Origin: Branchiostoma floridae
Taxonomy: Eukaryota; Chordata; Leptocardii; Amphioxiformes; Branchiostomatidae
DNA length: 64,000 nt
NCBI RefSeq assembly: GCF_000003815.2
Contig: NC_049990.1
Location: forward strand, 10,315,995-10,379,994
Direction of reading: 5' to 3'
The number at the start of each line of letters is the position of its first letter. Position 1 is the first letter of the stretch. The notes under the pieces were generated by a model. It did no database searches. It had not been told where the DNA came from and saw only the letters and a list, made by a program, of their open reading frames with translations. The position numbers and the translations under genes were made by a program. This document shows positions 48,001-60,000 of the stretch, one piece after another.

Positions 48001-51000
48001 TTAATGTAATTCAAAGTGTGTGTCTTATATTCCGTTTGGCTGTACAGGTGTGTCAGAGACTATTCATGTACTACACTAAAGGGCTGAAGGGATTGAACCT
48101 GTCCTACATAATATACGTGTATTCAGTGACTTTACACAGAGCGCCAGAAAGTCAAGCTTGGAGCGAATGTCCTTAAAACAGGACTTGAGGGTACTTCAGT
48201 CTGCAGACATTGACTTTAACACCCACTGCCAGGCTTCATTCTACCTGCTGCCATATGGTGGGGTTCAGATAAAGAATAATGGCCTCTTTATAATGACTAT
48301 GTTAGTGAGGGCATATATATATATATAGTATTACGTACATGATGACGGGGAAGATGCACATTCACATACTTGTAGAGTCTTTGAGTTTCAGTGTGCACTG
48401 ATTGAGGCTACATTTGCATACAACTTAATGTATGTACAATCATGTAGTTCCAGTGACAATTTAATGGTGATAACACAAGTATTCTCTCAGGGATTTTCAT
48501 TTAGTACAAGGAGCTAACATTTACTCTTTTTTTCCATCTTAATGTCCAGTCTATTGCTGTATGGCAATGCTAATGTGATTCCTTGGTTCTCAGATTTTTG
48601 TAGAAAATGAATTGTGCATTTATAGGGCAAAAGAAACAAAAGTACGATTTTTACTTTGGAATCCACTGCATGTAGTACTGTCTGTGTATGCAGTATTTGA
48701 ATAAATTCATGGAGCAATATTTCTACACAACAGCTTACTTTAAGTTCCAAGGTGTGATTTTGCAGTAGGTAGGAAATGGAGTGTTTGCAGTCACCATGTT
48801 TTTTTCTTCTTTAATTTGCTCTTTTGCGTTTGTCTTAAGTTTTCTGTTAGAGGTCACTGCAAAAGCCACGAATGCAAAACCACTGGGAAAATTTCAACAT
48901 TTACAGTATGTGCCCAAAATGATATCTTAAAATCATGAGCAAATTGGGAAATCTCACAACAAAGAAATGAAATTAATGTCGCCTAAGGGATGGTGATATA
49001 CGCCTGCAGCTAGTGGTATCGCAGGTCCCAGAGCAAGAAGTAATGAAGTGTCAGCGACCTGAACTAGCTGCTGTAGAATTGTACATGACATACGTGTACA
49101 TCATGTAATACTCCTGCCCCCTCCGTGGGTATCAAAGTTATTAGTTACACACCATGCGTCCTGAGTTATCCATTTAGCTTCAGGCAAACTTCACTTTCTT
49201 CCCTCTCTGCATGACATATTCTGATAATAGTAGGTTCTGGGAAAGGCCAGGGAAACACATTATGTCATGTGCTTTATAGTTTTTAAAATGACTTTCGTAT
49301 ACCTGAGCTGAGTTAATGGATAGTACATGCTGCATGAATTGTGCATCACAATACAGTAGACGCCAGTTAATTGCACAATGGATTAACGCACACCTCTGTT
49401 AACTGCACGGAATCCCCAAATCCCAAACCAGTGCTGTCCAGCTGCAGCTAGATAACTTCGCATTATTGCACCAGCCAGATAATTGCACGAAATATAACAT
49501 GCATTGGCATAATACCGGTCATAAGCCTTATACCGGTCGATTAAAAATAGTGGAACTTAAAGAGATCTACACATGCAACAATAGTTATTTCTGAGGTATG
49601 CACACTTCAGACATCTAGGTGTCCAATACATAATTTACAAAGCAACGATAACAATGCATTCGAAGACAACAAGGCCAAAAGTTTTCAGGTCATTTTCGGG
49701 GCAGGCGAGCTCGTCGTGGGACAAACACACTGTCACGTTCATCGCCAGATTTGTAGATAATAATCACATGTGCTCACGGCACAAGACGAGCATGATTCAA
49801 CAGCAATCTTGAATTTCTTTTGGTGACCTACAACTCGTGTAAAAGTGTGAGGAACCGTTGCATTATCGCCCGGATCTACGGCTGAATGGGTCAAATTGAA
49901 CGTACGCCGGCATTTTCCCGCCATTTTTAATGCTACGGCCAGCAGTAAAGTTTTACGTCATAGCGGTTGTGACGGACCAAAATTAAATGAAAATTCTTGT
50001 CAGTATACGCCCAATTTCTCATGACTTTTTGTATGCTCATGCAGATTTTTGTTTTGTGCAACTACTAACAGGAAAGAAAGGAACAACAGAGGATGTATAA
50101 AGGTCCATAGCGGCAGTTAATTGTGCCGTGTTTCTTCCTACCGGTATTATGCACCCCCTTCCAACCACGCGCCCGTTCTCCGTGCAATTCCGCGGTGTGT
50201 TCCAATTACGATATTATGTTTTTAGCAGGACCAGAGAGACAAAATAATTTACACAGAAGAAGTGGCAAAGGTAAGCTGTAACAGCAACATGTAACTGGAG
50301 AAAATGATGCGTTGATCATTTGCCAAATTAGCATTGCTTGAGAAATTGCAGTAAACCGACGTGTATTATGCCAATGGATGTTACTCAGAAATGTGCTAAG
50401 AGTGACTTTGCCTCTGCCACACTAGGCTGAAGTTGACATTGTACTGAGTATTGAAAGTATTGACGTTGTTCTGAGTATATGCCAAATGTCTTTCACGATT
50501 CATACATGGATGAACAGCAGTTCGTACATGGATGAATAATGATTAGACTCCATTCTCATTCAAAGAGCACAAGGAACCTCTGACCAAGCTAGTACATGTA
50601 GACATGAATTACTAGATGTAGACTCAACCCACACACACGTAGCATACCTGGTAATATACCTTCTTTCATAATGCTTCCATGATGTGATCAAAGTCCTTCA
50701 CTTTTCACTCTGTATTGTCTACAACAGTTGCTTTGAAACTGAAAGTAATTTCTTTACTGTCTACAACTGTTAAAGTGAAAGAAATTGATCCCAAACCTGT
50801 GAGTGTGAGTCTAGCGCACTATATAGCTACATCTACATGTATATGCAATCTTCCACTGCTTGTAACAGAGTAGCCTGATTAAATCTCACTTATAGCAGCC
50901 CGCCCAACATCCGCCGGTCCCGTCACAGCCCTGGACAGCGGAGTTTGTGTTACACAGACTAGTAACAGAGAGTACAGATGCTTTTTAAAGCATTTACACT

Positions 51001-54000
51001 TACATGTACAATAATGGTCTGGAAATTGGCAATGCGGGAGGAATGCTGATACCTCACACCTTTGTATCCGTTGAAAGTTTCTGAATGTGAAGGTCTACAA
51101 CTATATTACGCGCATGAGGAAGTAAAGAAATATTCCTGCCCAGCCAAATGTTATCAAATTGTCTGAGTCTGCGGGATGAACGGGTACAAAATATGCACTT
51201 TGTGGTGCACATCATGTGGAAACTAGAATGTAATAGAGATATATAGCCTTCATCCTGAACTGAACTTAAGGCCACAGCAAGTAATTTTTATGGATGACAT
51301 CCTATGTAGAATGCAAATATAATGAGATAGTGCAAAAAAAAACAAGATGGGTAAAAAAAAACAAGATGGCTAATTTTTCAGAATAGACACCATAAACGTT
51401 GTAACAAGATTTGAAGAGACAAAACGTGGCATCATAACTAACAAGGCATTCATTCCTGTATTTAAGAAGTGAACTAGTGTAGTAAAAGTGATACTAGTGT
51501 GGTACACTGGTATCACTTGCCAAACTGGCAAGTACATTCATGGCTTCCATATTGGTGGCACTTTTACAACTATCCAACAAGTTTCACTTCTGCAACTACA
51601 GTACAATATGTCTACCTAGTCCCTTTTACAAGTGTGATTATTACGCTACAACACAACATGTTTGCCCATTTTGATCTGACCATCCCCAAAGGAAAAATTC
51701 TTGTTTTTTTTTTCCTGCAATCAGGCGAAAATTAATGAGCACCCTTATGTCACCCCTAAAATGTACTTGCTGTGGCTTAATCTGTATCCTGTGTGGCCTC
51801 CGCAGAGCCAGTGCAGAAGACCTCAGCACGGTCGTCCTTCTCCGCGTCCCTCCTGGCAAACACAACATCCTCCGCCAGAGTCAAGGGAACACCGTGTGGG
51901 CAGTGTGAGGCCAAGAAGGCAGTCTTGGTAAGTGTAAACTGTTATTCTTCAGACATCAGTCCTCAGAGACCCCAAAATGATTAGATTTTGGGCCCCCTTG
52001 TGGCTTATATAGTGCTGCAGTGGAGCAGTTCCAAACTTTTGGCTCTGATATCTCGTTGGCTTTACAAGCTGTCGTCACGATTTTTTAATCATGGTAGATA
52101 GGTCTTGTGATTGGAATGAAGTGGCGTAAGCTTGGGCCCTGTAGTTTTTCTTTGCATTGTACATAATGTGCATGGAAGGTATGGCATGGCGTTCCCTACT
52201 CTAATGTGTCTGTGTGAATTCTAGGAAAGTTTTCGTAATGCTTCTTTGGGCCAATACTTTCCAAGAAAAAGTCGGACCAAAAAAACTGCCAGACTGATTA
52301 ATTGCATGAAGTGTGCGCCCACTGTTCAGCCCTTAGGAGTTAGGACAGAGTAACTGTGGAAATAACGGTCCCAGGGTATCTACAACTGTAATCTAAATCT
52401 ATTAATTACCTTTGCCAGAATGGCTAAGGTTATGTTTTAGGCTTGTGAGTCTGTGTGTCTGTGTGTTAACAGCATAACTCGAGAAGCCTTGGATGGATCC
52501 CGATGATATTTGGTAGGTGGATAGGGGTCGGGAAAACGAAGGTCAAGTTCGATAATGGGCCCCCTAGCGGCTTGCTAAGGTACTGCAGCAGAACCTCAAT
52601 TTTTGATATCTCGTGTTCTGGACATGCCGTGGTTATGATTTTTGAGTGGTAGATAGCCCTTGGGGCAGAGAGTAAGTACTATGAGTTTAGACCCCCTAGC
52701 GGCTTGTTTGGAACTGCAGTCGCCGATTTCCTTTCAAACTTTGGACGAGAATAACTCGAGAACGTGTTGATGAATCATCACGATTTTTGGTATGTAGATA
52801 GCCCAAGTAACAATGTACAATATGAAATACTAATTATGCAAATCATGAACTAATTTACATAATTAATGAGGAAAGTTTCTAAATCCACTGCATTTCATGA
52901 TAGGACTTTCAAACTTGTCACATGTATAGATGAGAAAGAGAGAAATATCAATGCATGTTAATTATGCAAATGACGGTCTCATTTGCATAATTAATGAGAA
53001 AATATAAACGCGTTGACGGATCGTCATGATTTTTGGTATGTAGATAGCCAACGGGAAGACTTACATGATGGAATTCTAATTATGCAAATCGACGGTTAAT
53101 TTGAATAATTAATGAGGAAAATGTGTAAATCCACTGCATTGCATTATAGGACTTTCAAACTTGTCACATGTGTAGCTGAGAAAGACAGAAATATCAATTC
53201 ATATTAATTATGCAGATGATGATCTCATTTGCATAATTGATAAAAAAATATGAACGTGTTGACGGATCGTCATGATTTTTGGTATGTAGATAGCCTAAGT
53301 AAAACCTTACATAATGAGATACTAGTTATGCAAATTAACAGCTAATTTGCATAATTAATGAGGAAAGTTGATAAATCCACTGTATTCCGTGATAGGACTT
53401 TCAAACTTGTCACATATGTAACTGAGAAAGATGGCAGAGAGTAAGAGGTGTATGTTTGGGTCCGCTAACATCTTTTCTTAAACTGCAGGAGGCGGTTTAG
53501 TTTCCTACTTTAAAATACAATAAGTCAAGAAGGGATTGAAAGGATCATCATGATTTTTGGTATGCTGATCGACAGCTTAAGTGATGCTTGATACAATTAA
53601 ATAGTATGTAAATAGGGATCTAATTTGTATAAGCAATGGCAAAATGTTATGAACCAACTCCAGGCATATAAAATAAAATATAATGAGTAACACATTTATG
53701 TCTACAGACATCATTCTACATAACAAACCTGGTTTATTTGGCAAAGGTATGTTTTATAATTACATACATCTACAATAGCTTTCTTGATAGGTCTTCTCTC
53801 AACAGCGGGATAGCACAGTTTCTGTTTCTAATGGCTATATTACACTTATACCTGTTGCTATTTATGTACTGTTACCTTGGCATTGATACTTATCTTTTTT
53901 TAAACCAGACATGCAAATGTTCATTAGCATCTTCAGACTAGTGCGTTTTATGTTCTCCCCTGAGCATTACGTTTTATTTCTGAATCATAGCCAAACCATA

Positions 54001-57000
54001 TTGTGATTGTGCTGATTTTTAAACTCAATTGTGATACTGAAACCACAGAAGCTAAAAGTGTGCCAAAATAGAAACACTCTGCTTGGAATAAGCTTGAAAG
54101 CTTATTCTCCAATTAAGCCTAATGATTTTTTTGACAAACTGAAATTACAACTAAATTGATGCAGGCTAATTGGATTAATTCGCCAAAATGTCTAGCCAGC
54201 TTTTCAAATCTATGTATTAGATAAATCAAATTAATGCTGAAAATAAGTATCCTGACTATCCAGACTTAAACTATCCATCTGATAGAGAAGATAAAATTCT
54301 GAATTAAAAATGTCTGATAAACTGATAGATTGAAACTGAATTTAGCGTTGTTATGAACTACGTAGTTTGTTCCACACGATTATGCAAGTCGTAAAGTTGA
54401 TCCCATCTGTAGGTTATCCATTTGAAAGAGAAAAAGAATTCTAAAAAGAAGTAATAAACTGAAACTGATTTTAGCGTTGTTGTAAACTAGGTATTTTGTT
54501 CCACATGATTATGCAAGTTGTAAAGTTGATCCCAACTGTAGATTATCCATTTGAAAGAGAAAAAGAATTCTAAAAAAAAAAAAAAATATATAAGTGAAAC
54601 TGAATTTAGTGTTCTTGTACACTAGGTATTTTGTTCCACATGATTATGCAAGTCGTAAAGTTGATCCCAACTGTAGATTATCCATTTGATAGAGGAAAAG
54701 AATTCCCAAAAATTGATATCTGAAATTGAATTTAGCGTTGTTATGTACTACATATTTTGGTCCGCACAATTATGCAAGTCATAAAGCTGATCCCAACTGT
54801 AGGTTATCCATTTGATAGAGAAAAAGAATTCTATAAAAACAAGTGCTTTTAAAAAAGCTGGCATTTTGCCAATGTTTGCGTGTGTGAACGTTTTTTTTCT
54901 AGTTATTAGAATGTCATATAAATAGAACAGAGTAACTAAACCTGATATTGGCGCATGGAGAGATTCACATATGTGCCTGAATCTAGATCTAGACGCCACC
55001 TGTTAAAATTTGCGTGAACTGCAGCAAATTTCACTACACTGCCTGTTTTTGAGTGAGCTCTGTTGCGGGGCATTTTTAAGTTTTTTTTTTAATTTTTATT
55101 TCTATTCGGCAAAAAAACGAAGCGGCGAATCCGTTAACCAAAGAAATAAATTGGTGTGGCCAAATGGATGTAAAAATTAGTATTTTAATGGATGTAAAAA
55201 AGAAAAAAAAAAATCTACCCCCGGATTCGAACCGGGTGCGTTGGTTTAGAATGCGTAAACCTTAACCACTGCGCCAGTGCGAACATGTTGAAGAAATGCC
55301 TGTTTCAACAGGTATAGAAATGTTTAGCATGGATTGAACAGGTCCGTTCATCTCAACATCACTCCATCACCCCATCACAACGGCGACTACTATGGATAGA
55401 AGGCATTTTGCGACTGCAAGTCGCAAAATGCAAAAAAGATGAACTGAAACTGAATTTAGCATTGTTGTAAACTAGGTATTTTGTTCCACACAATTATGCA
55501 AGTTGTAAAGTTGATCCCAACTGTAGATTATCCATTTGAAAGAGAAAAAGAATTCTAAAAAAAAATACTATATAAGTGAAACTGAATTTAGTGTTGTTGT
55601 ACACTAGGTATTTTGTTCCACATGATTATGCAAGTCGTAAAGTTGATCCCAACTGTAGGTTATCCATTTGATAGAGGAAAAAAATTCCTTAAAAAATGAT
55701 AAACTGAACTGAATTTAGCGTTGTTATGTACTAGGTATTTTGTTCCACACAATTATGTAAGTTGTAAAGTTGATCCCAACTGTAAATTATCCATTTGATA
55801 GAGAAAAAGAATTCCAAAAAAAAATAGTAAACTGAATTTAGCGTTGTTATGCACTAGGTATTTTGTTCCACATGATTATGCAAGTCATAAAGCTGATCCC
55901 AACTGTAGGTTATCCATTTGAGAGAGAAAAAGAATTCTAAAAAGAAAATGATAAACTGAACTGAATTTAGCGTTGTTGTATACTAGGTATTTTGTTCCAC
56001 ACGATTATGCAAGTCGTAAAGCTGATCTCAACTGTAGGTTGTGTCATTGAGACTGTAAAGCAGAGACGCCTGAAGGATAGTGAAATTGACATTCAGGGAG
56101 GTGAACAGGGCTCAGAGCAGGGATGCGTGGTGGTGGTTGATTACTGCCACTGGAGGTCCCTAAAGAGCGATAACTTACATGGAACATCTTATTTTACGAG
56201 TCCCTAGTTTTTACCTATATCTTGGGTTTTGGTTAATCATATGTAATAGCCATGTTATACATGTAGCTGTCCTTTCAAGGGTTTACATAATTGTAGACTT
56301 TGACAGATATGTGTGTGAGAATGAAGAAAATGATATGCAAGGCTTGAAGTACTCTGTGTATCCAAAATTGGAGCTGTCCATCTAATTTATAACTTTGTGT
56401 GAAGCCATGCACATATAGATATTTGTGTAGTTTGTGAAGTGTGTAAAGGTAAATTGTACACTGACACCAGGTATACAGCATATTCTTATCCTTAACCTTT
56501 GTGTAAGAAAAAAGAACAAAATCTTTTAATTATTATAATGTAGCACAATACAAAGGTTACTTAAGTAACTGGATAAGTTTTGTACAATCTTTGTCATATA
56601 AATGTTTGAGTATATTGATGAACGTTAGATATCTAGGTAATAAGATACACCTAAGAGCAGTTACTCAAGCAACTGGATAATGATTTTGGAAACGGTCAGA
56701 CGTTTCAGACAACGATCTGGTGTCTTTTGTCCGTGGCCGTAAATGTCTGAGTGTGTGTGAAATGAAATGGTCATACATTTCAGATGGCATCTGCTATTTT
56801 CTGAGTACCACCATGGTTAGCAAGCGAAAGTACTGAGCCAGTGGTCTCTGCGGAGGATGGTACTCAGGCTAGTGACATGCGCCTACGTTTTGAGTTTTTT
56901 TTAGGTTACGTGCACCTGTGTACCCATTGCCAAAAAGGGTTTTCAAGCCATGATATGTAACAACTTTACATCATTATACCACATTGTACATTTGTAGTCT

Positions 57001-60000
57001 ACTCACATGGTTAAGTTAACTGTGCACTGTCCAAACATAAGCATGCCATCTAAGTGACAAGAATTTGAGCCAGACTTTTGTAACTGTATTGCCATACACG
57101 TACATTTTTTTGTACATGGTATATAATTACTATATCTTTGAATTCAAATATTATTATCATATAGCCAGGCGCCGCGGACCAATCAGAAGGCCCCGTTCCA
57201 CGTTGGTTATGACGCCGTACACACGTAGATTCAGGCCAGNNNNNNNNNNNNNNNNNNNNNNNNNNNNNNNNNNNNNNNNNNNNNNNNNNNNNNNNNNNNN
57301 NNNNNNNNNNNNNNNNNNNNNNNNNNNNNNNNNNNNNNNNNNNNNNNNNNNNNNNNNNNNNNNNNNNNNNNNNNNNNNNNNNNNNNNNNNNNNNNNNNNN
57401 NNNNNNNNNNNNNNNNNNNNNNNNNNNNNNNNNNNNNNNNNNNNNNNNNNNNNNNNNNNNNNNNNNNNNNNNNNNNNNNNNNNNNNNNNNNNNNNNNNNN
57501 NNNNNNNNNNNNNNNNNNNNNNNNNNNNNNNNNNNNNNNNNNNNNNNNNNNNNNNNNNNNNNNNNNNNNNNNNNNNNNNNNNNNNNNNNNNNNNNNNNNN
57601 NNNNNNNNNNNNNNNNNNNNNNNNNNNNNNNNNNNNNNNNNNNNNNNNNNNNNNNNNNNNNNNNNNNNNNNNNNNNNNNNNNNNNNNNNNNNNNNNNNNN
57701 NNNNNNNNNNNNNNNNNNNNNNNNNNNNNNNNNNNNNNNNNNNNNNNNNNNNNNNNNNCCCAGGATTTAGCTAAACACAAATGTTCAAGCATTTTTTTAG
57801 CCAGGATATATGTATAATTTTCTTCCCCTTTCATTTTTATTGTCAGCGTATGTTTAAATGATCATAGTTTTAGTGGTGAACTTAAAACCACTGTGAAAAT
57901 GCTTGTTCTGTCTTCTATCCACCCATACCATTGTTTCAATAACAGACTTAAAACCACTGTAAATACTCCACTTTCTCCCTACCACGAAATTAAATGTCTG
58001 CAAGCTTAACGCAGTGTACGGTATTGTTAAGTGTCAAGGCACAAGCTTACACAGAAGATGATTCCCTATTTGGTAATGAAAAATAACAAATTCATTCATC
58101 TTCATGTTAACAAATGTGTAGCCAGTCAATTATAGCAACATCAATAAATCAAACAACCTTGAGTACATGTGCAGGAACTTCAATGTTGTTTTTCCTGTTT
58201 AAACCACCCCGTGACCATGAGAGCTCGTATTGATCATATGTTAGTAGTACATGCATGTCTGTGCCTGTACACTTCATCTGTATTCCCCAAGTATCCCCCA
58301 ACCTTCTTGGTATTCCACGTACATCTGGGTTTCAGCTTGCTGGGAGACTTGCAAATTGCCTTTTAGCTTTCAATGTAGTGAAGTACATTGTCAGTATGTC
58401 CTGCTGCATTACACTGCAGCAACCCAGCCCCTTGGTCGACCTCTTTGTTAGGAAGCAGTAGGACTGAGGACATCGTACAGGTAATCGTACATGTCTGCTC
58501 TTTTCACTCATTGATTTACATGCTAGGAGGTCTTCAATTTTGTATGTGTACCACATGTAGTTGGTAGGAATTTGATCTCTTACCTTTAGTACTACAAAGG
58601 AAATTGTTTTCAGACATACATGTACAGTAGTTGAAATTTGGGTTCATGGTTTAGCCACATTCAAGTGAATTGTCTTGGGAAATGTCCTCATGAGGTTAGA
58701 GGTCAAACTTGCGTCTGGTGTTGAATTGCGTACGTGCACAAAATTTCATTCCCATTAGTATGTACAAACTCATGTACAATCATGCACAAGACTGTTATGC
58801 ACTGATTCTTATAATTTCTTGTAGTTTCACACGATGATGCAAAATTCTGTAAAAAAAAAGCTGTGAAAAGATTCAGTTTATAGTACATGTAGGTTTGGAG
58901 TTTTGTTCATTTTGCTTATTTTTAGAGCATATTGTTTTGTGTCATCATTTTGTAGATTTAGATTAGTCATGCAATATATCATGTTTATGTTACATTTTGT
59001 AGATCTTGGTTCAGGGTACGTATATTATGTAGGTTATTGAGAGTAGTTTCATACCAATTAGTAGGCATCTCCTATAGGGAAATTACAGCACTATTAGTAA
59101 TTTACAGGACACAGATTTATTGAATCCATCTTTTTGATAAAATCTAGTAATTTCCACTTGGGCCTGATGTAACTTTACGGGAAGCAATACCCAATGAGTC
59201 AGTCATCGTATAGTTCAGAGTGATTATATTGTATTATGATTGATCCTTTTATCACGTACATAAAGTCACCCTGAAGATATACTCATATGGCAGCAGTCTT
59301 AAAGTATGACACATAAAATACTTGTAATTCAAGACTTGTGTAGTTTTGATTAAGCAGTAAATTGTTTGTAATTACAGTAATATTACCTCCTTATAACACT
59401 TCATCTTTGAACCAATGTGCACTGATTCAACTCTAAATCTTTGATCTTAATGTTTGATTGATTGGAATTGAAATAATCTTACACTTTTTGACTTATGCAA
59501 GTTTGGTGCACCTTTTCTCAATCCAATGCAGTCCTTTTTTAAACAACTTGCAGGCATGACGAAAGTCTGAATTGTAATGTTCTTTCAGGTGAAGGCATCT
59601 ATCCAAAGTTTATAAATAATCTAAAATTGATTGAAACGATTAAAATACATTCAAATTCATTAATAATCAGTCTCATTAACAATTCAATATAGCATGTAAG
59701 GAGATATCTATGCCGTTAGGCTATTCCTTGTAAATGTAGCGTAGACATAACTGATGAGTGCAATGTACCGTAGACATAACCTTTTCCCTTCGCCTGTATA
59801 TTGTACATGCATGGCAGGAGGGTCGGCTTGTGTTGCATGCATTTCATCAGCCCCAAGGCCAATGACCCCTTCATAGTGGGTCTGTCTCTAAATTACTTAT
59901 CACAAGTAATGATCCGGGGTGGTGGCTCTCTGGGCTTCGCTGAATTTTGATCATATTTTACCAGCTCTTATGACCCGAGGGGGTTGACGAGTGGTTTCAA

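Noticed and set aside
55215..55284. Functional tRNA gene
   Set aside because: Good A and B boxes, but the acceptor arms do not pair and the base 5' of the anticodon is not T; kept as tRNA-like only.
57065..57834. Long open frames on both strands, 225-250 codons
   Set aside because: Most of their length is the run of N; they are artefacts of the assembly gap.
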